Source: JACMRI01 sp043778625 (GTDB lineage Bacteria; Bacteroidota; Bacteroidia; UBA4408). From it: a DNA stretch of 64,000 bases. Shown in pieces: positions 26,230 to 34,977 of the stretch; position 1 is the stretch's first letter; each line of letters opens with the position of its first letter. Location: positions 67,944 through 131,943 of the forward strand of contig JAYWFU010000128.1 in the NCBI GenBank assembly GCA_043778625.1. The letters are read 5' to 3'. Below the pieces are notes generated by a model. That model was not told the DNA's origin, ran no database searches, and saw only the letters and a list, made by a program, of their open reading frames with translations. A program made the translations under genes and the position numbers.

Positions 26230-27414
26230 TTATTTGGTTTGTAGCTCTTGCTCAATGGCTTTGCGCAACTCAGTTAAAAATGGAAACCCTACGGTAGCAT
26301 ATTCATACTTGCCATCGTTAAGTATTTCGTTGTTATTACAATATATACTTGCGGTTAAATAGTAGCGTAGTCCTTTTTGTTTATTTTCGATATAGGCACA
26401 ATCGCCAAGGAAACCATAAGCCATAGCCACTTTGTTGTACACACTATATCCTATGGGGAGTTGGGCTTTTTCGGTATCGTGAAAAAAATATTTATTGTAC
26501 GTACTTACATACTTGTTACTATCGGTATACGCCAGAAGCCCTGATTGATAGGGGGTATGGAGTAAACTATTTTTTAGCAACGCAATGTGTTTTTTATTTA
26601 CAACATTAGTTTGTTGTGCAAATAAATCTTGCATTAATTGGTGTAGTTCGTCAATGGCTATATAATTTGCGTACGAAAAATCGAGCCCTCGTTTAATTAA
26701 TTTACCATTAGCAATATACCCACGCCCTACAATTGCATTTTCGTTTTTATGATATTTGTATTTTGATTGTACTGCAAATGTGGTAATAATAGAGTCGGTG
26801 TTTGCATTAATATAACGCACATTATTGTACAATGATACAGGGCCTGTGTTACGTAATTGCGTAGTGTCGCAAGCGCCTAGTTTTTTGTTGATGAAGGATT
26901 TTTGCAAGCGCATTTTTTGTAATTGTGCGTTCAAAAAATCTTGCCCCATAAGTTCGTATAGCATATTGTAAGCCGTATTATCGCTAACGGTAAGCATACG
27001 TGTAATAATATTAGCGAACGAATCATCGTATAATAAGCTATCGTACACTGCGTTAGTTGCAGTAAAACCACAGGCTATATCACGCTTACGAATACATATA
27101 AAAGTACTGTCGGTAATACGCTCTTCGCCTATAGCGTCCAAATAATTGCAGGCAGCAATAGCGGTAGGTAACTTAACAAAACTTGCAGGGTAGTAGTACT
27201 CGTTTAAATTACCGTACTCGTAGGTAAGGGTGGGTTCGCCTTTAATGATAGGGGTTAGTAGTATTTTGAGTTTATACTTAGTAGGGTTACTCAATACCTT
27301 GCGCACCACAGGGTTTGAGTTTTTTTTAAGTGTGTTTTCAATAAAAAATTCGCCACGCTGCGCACTACTACTAATAGTAATAAATAAAATAACTATAATA
27401 AATAAAGTGCGCAT
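26230..27414 (-). CDS. Class A beta-lactamase-like serine hydrolase
   Basis: A 394-aa exported protein (signal peptide about 1-19). Active-site motifs are S78-F-V-K81 (SxxK, in PASFVKLPTAIA) and S144-D-N146 (SDN, in TVSDNTAYN). The third KTG-type motif is not obvious; KVAMAYGF (about residue 326) stands near its place. The size is larger than a true class A beta-lactamase, so a carboxypeptidase or uncharacterised serine hydrolase is more likely than a resistance enzyme. Convergent with the exosortase gene, 6 bases away. Confidence 0.75.
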   Translation of the reverse strand: MRTLFIIVILFITISSSAQRGEFFIENTLKKNSNPVVRKVLSNPTKYKLKILLTPIIKGEPTLTYEYGNLNEYYYPASFVKLPTAIAACNYLDAIGEERITDSTFICIRKRDIACGFTATNAVYDSLLYDDSFANIITRMLTVSDNTAYNMLYELMGQDFLNAQLQKMRLQKSFINKKLGACDTTQLRNTGPVSLYNNVRYINANTDSIITTFAVQSKYKYHKNENAIVGRGYIANGKLIKRGLDFSYANYIAIDELHQLMQDLFAQQTNVVNKKHIALLKNSLLHTPYQSGLLAYTDSNKYVSTYNKYFFHDTEKAQLPIGYSVYNKVAMAYGFLGDCAYIENKQKGLRYYLTASIYCNNNEILNDGKYEYATVGFPFLTELRKAIEQELQTK

Positions 27415-27461
27415 TGTTGTTATTGGTTAATTATTAATAAATACTAGGGGGTAAATTATAT

Positions 27462-27526
27462 GCCTTGGTTCGTGTCCTCACGAAACAATAGTGTATTAAT
27501 TGTTTCGTGAGGACACGAACTAAGGC
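27462..27526. repeat. Palindromic intergenic repeat, copy 1
   Basis: Arms 27462-27489 and 27499-27526 (28 bases, one mismatch) around a 9-base loop. The arm contains GCCTTGGTTCGTG then TCCTCACGAA, which recurs at 31.25 kb. It lies between divergent ends of the beta-lactamase-like gene and the DUF3127 gene, in a 211-base gap. Confidence 0.9.
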
Positions 27527-27564
27527 GAAAGAAAGCCACAATACTAAATGTTAAATTACAAATT

Positions 27565-27596
27565 AAAAGCGCATTAAACTTAATTAATGCGCTTTT
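27565..27596 (-). terminator. Intrinsic terminator after the DUF3127 gene
   Basis: A perfect 13-base stem (27565-27577 and 27584-27596) with a 6-base loop, 29 bases after the stop of the minus-strand gene, with A/T at the ends so that either strand could terminate. Confidence 0.8.
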
Positions 27597-27625
27597 GATA
27601 AAAGTAATAGTGTTGCAGTTAATTA

Positions 27626-28030
27626 TTAAAACGGCATATCGTCGTCAACTACTGCGGTGTTGTTTTGCATTGTTTGTGTAAATGTATCTTGTATTGGAGC
27701 GCTACCACCCTGTGCTTGATAAGCTGGTTGTTGTTGAGGAGCTGCTGCACCGCTATCAGCTACTACACGCCACGCTTGCAACGAGTTAAAATAACTTTTT
27801 ACGCCTTGTGCATTTGTCCAAGCTCTACCACGTAGGTTAAACGATACATCTACCATTGCACCTACCTGAAAGCCGTCTATTACCGACACCTTATCTTGTA
27901 TTAACTCAAATTTAATATACTCAGGGTACATTGCATTTTCAGAATATTCTAACACAAAATCGCGTTTTTTAAACGTTTCTTTTACCTGTTGTACTTCCGA
28001 CATTTCGATAATTTTTCCTTTTACATTCAT
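27626..28030 (-). CDS. DUF3127 protein with SSB-like acidic tail
   Basis: A 134-aa protein. Residues 1-90 are a beta-rich OB-fold-like domain (VKGKIIEMSEVQQVKETFKK, then FQVGAMVDVSFNLRGR) that matches the DUF3127 family of Bacteroidota. A Q- and A-rich linker follows and the chain ends DDDMPF, the same kind of acidic hydrophobic tip that single-strand binding protein uses to recruit DNA repair partners. A nucleic-acid binding role is inferred, not shown. A single-gene unit with its own terminator. Confidence 0.8.
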   Translation of the reverse strand: MNVKGKIIEMSEVQQVKETFKKRDFVLEYSENAMYPEYIKFELIQDKVSVIDGFQVGAMVDVSFNLRGRAWTNAQGVKSYFNSLQAWRVVADSGAAAPQQQPAYQAQGGSAPIQDTFTQTMQNNTAVVDDDMPF

Positions 28031-28089
28031 TGGTTCTTATTTTTAGTTGTTTATATTTTTTTAGTTCAAAGTGGGCATCCACACACGGT

Positions 28090-28746
28090 TTAATACAACA
28101 TTATGTGAAACGATTTATTCAACAGTAATTCAATAATTAAATTGTTGTTGTGAGACAAAATTACAAAATTGCTATTAACTTTTTGCGCATAGTAGTTAAT
28201 TATTTCTTCACAAGTTTTAAAACTATGTTCGTTTTTTATTATTTCGCTAAAGCATTCTCTGTTTTCAGCTCTAAACCCATCAATGTATGGTGCAATAATG
28301 TGTGCGGTTTGCATTACTTCAAAATCGCTATTGCCCTTGGTTAAGCTTATCACATTAGTTTTAACGGCAGTAGTTAACACGTTTGCTAACTGCGGAACAT
28401 TAGGGGTAGTGTTAGCTGCAAATACTACTGCGTTGGTAATAGTAGCATTGCTAGCCCCTATAATTAGCACCTTACTTAATTTAATATATTGTTGCACCCA
28501 TTGTAAGTTAGTGTGCGTGGTAAACACAGTGCCTACATCGCTATCATTAAACGTTGTGGCTATGGTATAGTTAGCGGGTACAACGGTATGTAATTGTGTA
28601 AGCAGTTCGGTAGTTAATAATTGGTTATTGCTGCTATACACCGTGTAATTAGCACAAGGTACAATGGCGTGCTGTTGGGTAATAAAATGTGCAATAGCCA
28701 AAAAATCGGCAATGGTAGTGGCAACAATACACCTTTGTTTGTTCAT
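28090..28746 (-). CDS. Hypothetical protein
   Basis: A 218-aa protein that I do not recognise. It has no signal peptide, and alternating hydrophobic and T/N-rich stretches (VLIIGASNATITNAVVFAAN) suggest an alpha/beta fold. The C terminus FVILSHNNNLIIELLLNKSF is strongly hydrophobic. A clean start and neighbouring genes on both sides support a real gene. It is divergent from the nucleoside phosphorylase gene. Confidence 0.55.
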   Translation of the reverse strand: MNKQRCIVATTIADFLAIAHFITQQHAIVPCANYTVYSSNNQLLTTELLTQLHTVVPANYTIATTFNDSDVGTVFTTHTNLQWVQQYIKLSKVLIIGASNATITNAVVFAANTTPNVPQLANVLTTAVKTNVISLTKGNSDFEVMQTAHIIAPYIDGFRAENRECFSEIIKNEHSFKTCEEIINYYAQKVNSNFVILSHNNNLIIELLLNKSFHIMLY

Positions 28747-28849
28747 ATTAATTTTTAAAAATATAAGTGGGTATTAATCATTACGCTTACTTTTACGCTA
28801 AAGTATTAAATAAATTGAATTATTAATTTAAAAACACATATATAATAAC

Positions 28850-29719
28850 ATGATTAAAATAGGCGATTCAGAACTTATACTTAACCCCGATGGGAGCGTT
28901 TACCATTTGCATTTAAAGCCCGAAAACATAGCCGAAAACGTTATTGTAGTAGGAGATCAGGGGCGTGTAGAAATGATATCGAAATACTTTACCAACATTG
29001 AATTTAAAGTACAAAGTCGTGAGTTTGTTACCCACACGGGTACGTTTAACGGTAAGCGTGTTACGGCATTATCCACAGGTATTGGTACTGATAATATTGA
29101 TATTGTGATGAACGAATTAGACGCCGCTGTTAATATTGATTTAACAACTCGCACTCCCAAAACCACGCACACTGCGCTTAATGTAGTGCGCATAGGCACG
29201 TCGGGCGCATTGCAGGGCGATATTCCAGTGGATTCTACCGTGCTATCTACCCACGGACTGGGTATGGACGGGCTACTTAATTTTTATGAGGTAGATAGTA
29301 TTAACGAGGCCGATTTAGAGCAAGCTTTTATAGCGCACACTAACTGGAACAAGCGTTTTAATCACCCGTATTTTGTAAAAGGTTCGGAAGAGTTAATTAA
29401 TAAATTATCGCCAGGCAAACATTTAGGCATAACCGCCACAGCCTGCGGTTTTTATGGCCCACAGGGGCGTGTGTTGCGCTTGCCATTGCAAATGAACGAC
29501 CTTAACGAAAAACTTACTTCATTTGCTCACAACGGACATCGTATTACTAATTTTGAAATGGAAACATCAGCCTTATTTGGCTTAGGCAAGTTGCTGGGGC
29601 ATAATACTGCTACCGTGTGTACCATTGTAGCTAACCGTATTCGCAAGGAATTTAGTAAAGATTACAAAGTAAGTGTAGACAAACTAATAGTAAATGTGTT
29701 AGAAACATTAACTACCTAA
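28850..29719 (+). CDS. Uridine-phosphorylase-like nucleoside phosphorylase
   Basis: A 289-aa enzyme of the PNP/UDP family, which splits nucleosides with phosphate. Family blocks are VIVVGDQGRVEMISKYF (phosphate region), ALSTGIGTDNIDIV, VRIGTSGALQGDIPV, and ITNFEMETSALFGLGKLLG, where MET contacts the ribose. Base specificity is not certain; the length and motifs suit uridine phosphorylase. Followed after 30 bases by a SirB1-like gene and then a hexapeptide protein gene, probably one transcript. Confidence 0.88.
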   Translation: MIKIGDSELILNPDGSVYHLHLKPENIAENVIVVGDQGRVEMISKYFTNIEFKVQSREFVTHTGTFNGKRVTALSTGIGTDNIDIVMNELDAAVNIDLTTRTPKTTHTALNVVRIGTSGALQGDIPVDSTVLSTHGLGMDGLLNFYEVDSINEADLEQAFIAHTNWNKRFNHPYFVKGSEELINKLSPGKHLGITATACGFYGPQGRVLRLPLQMNDLNEKLTSFAHNGHRITNFEMETSALFGLGKLLGHNTATVCTIVANRIRKEFSKDYKVSVDKLIVNVLETLTT

Positions 29720-29749
29720 TTAACTTTAAGTAAACACAAAACATACACC

Positions 29750-30625
29750 ATGGATTCAAATCAATTAATGGCACTTATTAATTTGCTCGACGACCCCGAC
29801 GAAGAAATTTTTAACCACATTGAAGAAAAAATAATTACGCTTGGGTCGCCCGCCATTCCTACCTTAGAAACGGCTTGGGAAACAAGTATGAATAGTGTAT
29901 TGCAAAGCCGTATTGAAAACGTAATACACAAAATACAGTTTGAAAGCGTTGATAAAAACATTATTCAATGGATTGATACTGGCGCACAAAGCCTACTTGA
30001 TGGCTTACTTATTATTGCCCAATATCAATACGCTGATGTGGACGAACACTTAGTGCGTGAGCAAATGAACCGTATAAAACAAGATGTGTGGTTGGAGCTT
30101 CGTGACGACTTAACAGCGCTTGAAAAAGTAAAAATATTGAACCGTATTTTTTTTGATATTCACGGCTTTGCTGGTAATACCAACAACTTTCATTCGCCTA
30201 ACAATTCGTTTGTAAATAGTGTGTTAGAGTCGCACAAGGGCAACCCACTAATGCTATGTGCTATATACAGCATTGTGGCGCAAAGCCTTAACATACCTAT
30301 TATGGGAGTTAACTTACCCGAGTTGTTTATACTAGCTTATGTTGATGAACATGCCACGGGTACAAGTAGCTCGTTTGAATTTGGTAGTAACGTACTATTT
30401 TATGTAAATGCCTTTGCTAAAGGCACCGTATTTGGCCACAAAGAAATTGATAAATTTTTGGCACAAATGCGCTTACAGCCTAACGCCAAGCATTACGAGC
30501 CTTGCCACAATGTGGATATTATAAAACGATTGTTGCGTAACTTAAAATTTGCTTACGAAAAAAATAGCGATGCCAAACGTGTAAACGAAATACAATACAT
30601 TATTGAACGCATTGAGCAATTGTAA
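29750..30625 (+). CDS. SirB1-like transglutaminase-fold protein
   Basis: A 291-aa protein. The core NFHSPNNSFVNSVLESHKGN followed by PLMLCAIYSIVAQSLNIPIMGVNLPELFIL is the Transglut_core2/SirB1 signature, with short N-terminal repeats (residues 1-70, HEAT-like: SPAIPTLETAWE). The catalytic cysteine of classical transglutaminases is not evident at its place, as in many SirB1 proteins. Function of the family is unclear. It lies between the phosphorylase and hexapeptide genes. Confidence 0.78.
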   Translation: MDSNQLMALINLLDDPDEEIFNHIEEKIITLGSPAIPTLETAWETSMNSVLQSRIENVIHKIQFESVDKNIIQWIDTGAQSLLDGLLIIAQYQYADVDEHLVREQMNRIKQDVWLELRDDLTALEKVKILNRIFFDIHGFAGNTNNFHSPNNSFVNSVLESHKGNPLMLCAIYSIVAQSLNIPIMGVNLPELFILAYVDEHATGTSSSFEFGSNVLFYVNAFAKGTVFGHKEIDKFLAQMRLQPNAKHYEPCHNVDIIKRLLRNLKFAYEKNSDAKRVNEIQYIIERIEQL

Positions 30626-30642
30626 CACACCACATATAACTT

Positions 30643-31227
30643 ATGATTTACGAATTTAACGGCTATAAACCCGTAATACATCCAACATCATTTATACACC
30701 CGCAAGCCACAATTACAGGCAATGTAATTATTGGCAAACACGTGTACGTGGGCCCAGGAGCTGCACTGCGTGGCGACTGGGGACAAATAATAATTAAAGA
30801 CGGTTGTAATGTGCAGGAAAACTGCACCATACACATGTTTCCGGGTACAACGGTTACGTTACACGAAGGGGCGCACATTGGGCACGGCGCTATAATACAC
30901 GGTGCTACGGTAGGGCAAAATTCGTTAATAGGTATGAATTCAGTGCTTATGGACGATGTAGTTATAGGCAACGAGTGTGTAGTAGGCGCATTAGCATTTG
31001 TGCCTGCACGCACTGTATTTAGCGCACGCCAAGTAATTGTGGGTAACCCCGCACGTGCCGTAAAAGAGGTAAGCGACACCATGATAGCTTGGAAAACTAA
31101 AGGCACTGAACTATACCAACAACTACCCGCTGAGTGCTATGCTACACTTAAACCCTGCGAACCACTTACCGAAATAGAATCTAACCGCCCTACACAGCAG
31201 GCAGTATATGATGTGTGGAAGAGTTAG
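30643..31227 (+). CDS. Hexapeptide-repeat protein, gamma-carbonic-anhydrase/PaaY-like
   Basis: A 194-aa left-handed beta-helix protein. Hexapeptide repeats run from about residue 15 to 130 (for example ITGNVIIGKHVYVGPGAAL). The zinc histidines of gamma carbonic anhydrases are visible in CTIHMF (H65) and HIGHGAIIHG (about 82-91). The sequence resembles PaaY and CaiE, the thioesterase or anhydrase-like proteins of phenylacetate and carnitine operons. paaB-paaC lie 16 kb away, so a role in that pathway is possible but not shown. Confidence 0.82.
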   Translation: MIYEFNGYKPVIHPTSFIHPQATITGNVIIGKHVYVGPGAALRGDWGQIIIKDGCNVQENCTIHMFPGTTVTLHEGAHIGHGAIIHGATVGQNSLIGMNSVLMDDVVIGNECVVGALAFVPARTVFSARQVIVGNPARAVKEVSDTMIAWKTKGTELYQQLPAECYATLKPCEPLTEIESNRPTQQAVYDVWKS

Positions 31228-31251
31228 GTTGTTCTCCGAATTGTATTCTCC

Positions 31252-31317
31252 GCCTTGTTTCGTATCCTCACGAACTGAAAGTATATTTGATTGTTTAGTG
31301 GGAACACGAAACAAGGC
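31252..31317. repeat. Palindromic intergenic repeat, copy 2
   Basis: Arms 31252-31275 and 31293-31317; the outer 12 bases (GCCTTGTTTCGT) pair perfectly and the inner part pairs with several mismatches. The left arm holds TCCTCACGAA as in copy 1 at 27.46 kb. It lies in the gap between the hexapeptide gene and the glycosyltransferase gene. Confidence 0.8.
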
Positions 31318-31336
31318 TTATTAAACACAACACCCA

Positions 31337-32440
31337 TTGAACCCTCAAAAAAAAATAATAGTAAGCGTAACTAACGATCTCGTAACCGACCAACGTGTGC
31401 ACAAAGTATGTACATTTTTGCAAGCGCACAATTATACTGTTATGCTGGTGGGGCGAGTGTTAAAAGGTAGTCCAGCTACTGAACGTAAGTACGCTACGCA
31501 TCGTTTTAAATTATGGTTTACCAGTTCGGCATTGTTTTATGCTGAATATAATTTGCGATTATTTTTGTATTTATTGTTTCATAAATACGATTGTTTATTA
31601 GCCAATGATTTGGATACATTGCTTGCCAACTACTTAGTACAACAACTTAAAGGCGGTGAACTGTACTACGACACGCACGAATATTTTACCGAAGTACCTG
31701 AACTAGCACACAATGCCATTGCAAAAAAAACTTGGCTAAGTATTGAACGTTACATTTTCCCAAAGTTAAAAAATGTATATACCGTAAATAATTCTATTGC
31801 CAAAATATATAACAAGTTTTACGGCAACACATTACACGTAGTGCGCAACATACCTATGTTTACACCTAATAGCACTACACTAAAAACACGTGAGGAATTA
31901 GAATTAAACCCAACTCAAAAAATAATTATTATGCAAGGTGCAGGTATTAATATAGATAGAGGCGCTGAGGAAGCGGTGTTAGCTATGCAATACCTTCCCA
32001 ATTATTTATTGCTAATTATTGGCTCGGGCGACGCCATACCTGCCGTACAACAATTAATACAACAACACCATTTGCAACATTGCGTACAGCTTATGCCCCG
32101 CATGCCTTACGCTGAATTAATGCACTACACCCGCACTGCTAACGTGGGTATTACGTTAGATAAAGACACTAATCTTAATTACAAATACAGTTTGCCCAAC
32201 AAATTATTTGACTACTTGCACGCTGGTATACCAGTAGTAACAAGTAATTTGGTGGAACTAGCTACTATTGTAACCCAGTATAACGTTGGGCAAATTACAC
32301 CAAGCCATGCTCCGCAAGATATTGCTACAGCTATTGAACGTGTTGTAAACACTGATTATACGGCACAAATTAACCTAGCACAAACAAAATTACAATGGCA
32401 AAACGAATGTGTAACATTGGCTAAAATTTATAACGTGTAA
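31337..32440 (+). CDS. Glycosyltransferase family 4-like protein
   Basis: A 367-aa protein with no signal peptide. The N-terminal half has the nucleotide-fold start KIIVSVTNDLVTDQRVHKV and FDTLLA-like DLDTLL; the C-terminal half has KLFDYLHAGIPVVTSNLVEL, the conserved donor-binding block of GT4 enzymes, preceded by PNKLFD. It transfers a sugar from a nucleotide donor, probably to a surface glycan. The stop overlaps the mutY ATG by one base (TAATG), so it is the first of a three-gene coupled group. Confidence 0.82.
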   Translation: MNPQKKIIVSVTNDLVTDQRVHKVCTFLQAHNYTVMLVGRVLKGSPATERKYATHRFKLWFTSSALFYAEYNLRLFLYLLFHKYDCLLANDLDTLLANYLVQQLKGGELYYDTHEYFTEVPELAHNAIAKKTWLSIERYIFPKLKNVYTVNNSIAKIYNKFYGNTLHVVRNIPMFTPNSTTLKTREELELNPTQKIIIMQGAGINIDRGAEEAVLAMQYLPNYLLLIIGSGDAIPAVQQLIQQHHLQHCVQLMPRMPYAELMHYTRTANVGITLDKDTNLNYKYSLPNKLFDYLHAGIPVVTSNLVELATIVTQYNVGQITPSHAPQDIATAIERVVNTDYTAQINLAQTKLQWQNECVTLAKIYNV

Positions 32441-33507
32441 TGAGCCTTACTACCACTCACCCCATTAGTAATTTGTTGCTGCAATGGTATGCTACACACA
32501 AGCGTGATTTGCCTTGGCGCAACATTAACAATGCTTACTATATATGGCTATCGGAAATTATATTGCAACAAACCCGTGTAGCACAAGGCTTACCCTACTA
32601 CGTAAATTTTATTACTGCTTACCCCACCGTACAAAAGTTAGCCAATGCGCCTGAGCAAGATGTACTAAAACTATGGCAAGGCTTGGGCTATTATAGCCGA
32701 GCACGCAACTTGCACGCTGCCGCTAAAATGGTAATAACAGATTTTAACGGAGTATTCCCTACCGATTATATTAATTTAAAAAAACTAAAAGGCGTAGGCG
32801 AATACACGGCATCGGCCATTGCATCATTTGCTAGCAATGAAGCCAAGGCAGTAGTAGATGGCAATGTATATAGGGTGTTGAGCCGTTTGTACAACGTAGC
32901 TACACCTATTGATAGTACGGAGGGCGTAAAATTATTTTCGACCTTGGCCTACGAATTATTACCGCAATTAAATGCAGGCGAACACAACCAAGCCATGATG
33001 GAGCTAGGCGCTACGTGCTGCAAACCCAAATTGCCCATGTGTGAGGCATGCCCTGTACTACAGTACTGCCAAGCATTTAAAGCCAATACTATAAACGAAC
33101 TACCTGTTAAAAGCAAAAAGACAAAAGTTACTGCACGTTATTTTTATTACCTAATAATTGAAGATGCGCAACAACACACCTTAATACATCAACGCCCTGC
33201 AGGCGACATTTGGCAAGGCTTATACGAGTTTGTATTAATAGAAAGTACGAGTGTATTAACTCCAACAGAATTAAAAAAAGAAGTGCAAAGTAAATTAGGC
33301 AACCTAAAGTTTAACATTACGCAGCAATCCACTTCGGTTAAGCATGTGCTAAGCCATCAACATTTATACACCGTTTTTTGTACCTTACAAGTGGCTACAT
33401 TACCTGTAATTGCTAGTACTTTAGCCATACCTATGGCTGTAATTAACAACTATCCTTTACCCCGATTAATTGATAAATATTTAAATGAACATTTTTTTAA
33501 CCAATGA
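32440..33507 (+). CDS. mutY: A/G-specific adenine DNA glycosylase
   Basis: Removes adenine mispaired with 8-oxoguanine. The HhH-GPD motif is LKKLKGVGEYTASAIASF, preceded by PWRNINNAYYIWLSEIILQQT; the catalytic aspartate lies in VVDGNVYRVLSRL. The iron-sulfur cluster cysteines follow the C-x6-C-x2-C-x5-C pattern in CKPKLPMCEACPVLQYC. A NUDIX-type domain in the last 130 residues recognises oxoguanine. The ATG overlaps the stop of the glycosyltransferase gene, and tatD begins 4 bases before the stop. Confidence 0.95.
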   Translation: MSLTTTHPISNLLLQWYATHKRDLPWRNINNAYYIWLSEIILQQTRVAQGLPYYVNFITAYPTVQKLANAPEQDVLKLWQGLGYYSRARNLHAAAKMVITDFNGVFPTDYINLKKLKGVGEYTASAIASFASNEAKAVVDGNVYRVLSRLYNVATPIDSTEGVKLFSTLAYELLPQLNAGEHNQAMMELGATCCKPKLPMCEACPVLQYCQAFKANTINELPVKSKKTKVTARYFYYLIIEDAQQHTLIHQRPAGDIWQGLYEFVLIESTSVLTPTELKKEVQSKLGNLKFNITQQSTSVKHVLSHQHLYTVFCTLQVATLPVIASTLAIPMAVINNYPLPRLIDKYLNEHFFNQ

Positions 33508-34286
33508 TACTTACTGATACCCACATACACCTGTATTACCCCGAATACGAAACGCCCGTAGCACAACTTATTGAGCAAGCTAATAAGCGCGGTGTTAGTC
33601 GTTTTTTTTTACCTAACGTAGATTTAGCTTCTATACCTATGATGTATGCGGTACACGCTGCCCATCCTACGTGTACTTATATGATGATGGGCTTACACCC
33701 CTGCAGTGTTACCGACGATTATTTGGAGGTACTTGCGGCAATGGAAAAAGAATTAAATAGCGATAAAACATTTTGTGCCATAGGCGAAATAGGTTTAGAT
33801 TTATATTGGGATAAAACCACACTTGTACAACAAACACATGCTTTTGAGCTACAAATAAAATGGGCCGTAGCACGCAACCTACCCTTTGCAATACACTGCC
33901 GCAAAGCATTTGACGAAACGTATGCACTACTTTTAAAACTTAAAAAAGAATTAAAGCTAGAAAAATTTAGTGGTGTATTTCATTGCTTTGGAGGAACTGT
34001 GGAGCAAGCGCAATTGCTTATTAAAATAGGGTTTTACATAGGTATTGGTGGTGTAGTTACTTACAAAAACAGTGGCATACAACAAGTAGTTGAAGCCCTT
34101 GATTTACAACACATAGTTCTCGAAACTGATGCTCCTTATCTTGCTCCAGTACCACATCGTGGCAAAACTAATATGCCCGTGTACTTGGCTGATATTGCAC
34201 AACACATTGCCTTAATAAAACAAATAAGCGTACCCGAAGTGGCACGTATTACTACCCAAAATTCTATTGATTTGTTTGGCGCGTAG
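33504..34286 (+). CDS. tatD: TatD-family metal-dependent hydrolase
   Basis: TIM-barrel hydrolase with the family metal ligands: TDTHIHL (start), GEIGLDLYWD (conserved glutamate and aspartate), IHCRKA, FHCFGG and ETDAPYL. Family members act as 3'-5' DNA exonucleases or D-aminoacyl-type hydrolases. At 260 aa it has normal length. The ATG overlaps the mutY stop by 4 bases (ATGA). Confidence 0.92.
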   Translation: MILTDTHIHLYYPEYETPVAQLIEQANKRGVSRFFLPNVDLASIPMMYAVHAAHPTCTYMMMGLHPCSVTDDYLEVLAAMEKELNSDKTFCAIGEIGLDLYWDKTTLVQQTHAFELQIKWAVARNLPFAIHCRKAFDETYALLLKLKKELKLEKFSGVFHCFGGTVEQAQLLIKIGFYIGIGGVVTYKNSGIQQVVEALDLQHIVLETDAPYLAPVPHRGKTNMPVYLADIAQHIALIKQISVPEVARITTQNSIDLFGA

Positions 34287-34359
34287 TCCTCAAAAAAAAG
34301 CTAAACTATTTTGTATAACTTTGAATATTACTATTAATAACAAACACTTACTTAGTGCC

Positions 34360-34968
34360 ATGCCAGCATTACACAAACTATTAATTATTGTTGCGCTAGT
34401 AGTGTATGGTAGTACTTGGGCACTAGCGCAAGACGATGAATATACCCGACAATCCAAAACTAATACAAGCATTGATACTGTAAAACCAAGTAATATAACT
34501 GCACGCCAACTTCCCGAAACGTGGTGGCAAAAACACAAAGACAAAATTAGCACAGGCGGAAACCTTAGTATAAATTACTATAATGGCTGGGTAGTACAAT
34601 TAAGCCCATTAATAGGTTATAAGTTTAACAAATATATTATGCTGGGCAATACCTTTAACTTTGCCTATTACGAAAATGGTTATGGCATAGGCCGCTCAAT
34701 AAGTACTTATGGTGTTAGTCCGTTTGCACGGGCGTACATTTTACCTCGTTTGTTTTTGCATACTGAGTACGAAAACAATTATATAAAAGTACTTAATACG
34801 GCTACTCAACCCATTTATATTTACAACTGGTTAGCTGGTGCAGGTATTACTTATCCTATTGTAGGTAATGTGTATGCTACCCTATCAGCCTTGTGGGTTG
34901 TTAAAACTAACTATGCCCGCTTTTATCAAAATCCAATAATTAGAGGTGGAATAATAGTAGGGTTTTAA
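34360..34968 (+). CDS. Exported beta-rich outer-membrane-like protein
   Basis: A signal peptide begins at ATG 34360 (MPALHKLLIIVALVVYGSTW, cleavage after ALAQ), so I prefer this start to the longer frame, which would overlap tatD and has no signal. The mature protein shows a repeated pattern of amphipathic strands with Y, N, F and G (LSPLIGYKFNKYIMLGNTF), ending RGGIIVGF, like small outer-membrane barrels. Function unknown. It follows tatD by 73 bases and is convergent with ppx. Confidence 0.6.
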   Translation: MPALHKLLIIVALVVYGSTWALAQDDEYTRQSKTNTSIDTVKPSNITARQLPETWWQKHKDKISTGGNLSINYYNGWVVQLSPLIGYKFNKYIMLGNTFNFAYYENGYGIGRSISTYGVSPFARAYILPRLFLHTEYENNYIKVLNTATQPIYIYNWLAGAGITYPIVGNVYATLSALWVVKTNYARFYQNPIIRGGIIVGF

Positions 34969-34977
34969 TTAAAATTC

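Noticed and set aside
26230..27414. Antibiotic-resistance beta-lactamase
   Set aside because: SxxK and SDN are present, but the KTG motif and typical length are not; a general serine hydrolase is the safer call.
27462..27526. CRISPR repeat or terminator
   Set aside because: Only one palindrome at this site, no spacers and no T run; the second copy 3.8 kb away fits a dispersed repeat.
34267..34359. Longer N terminus of the protein at 34360
   Set aside because: The extension overlaps tatD and lacks a signal, whereas ATG 34360 starts a clear signal peptide.
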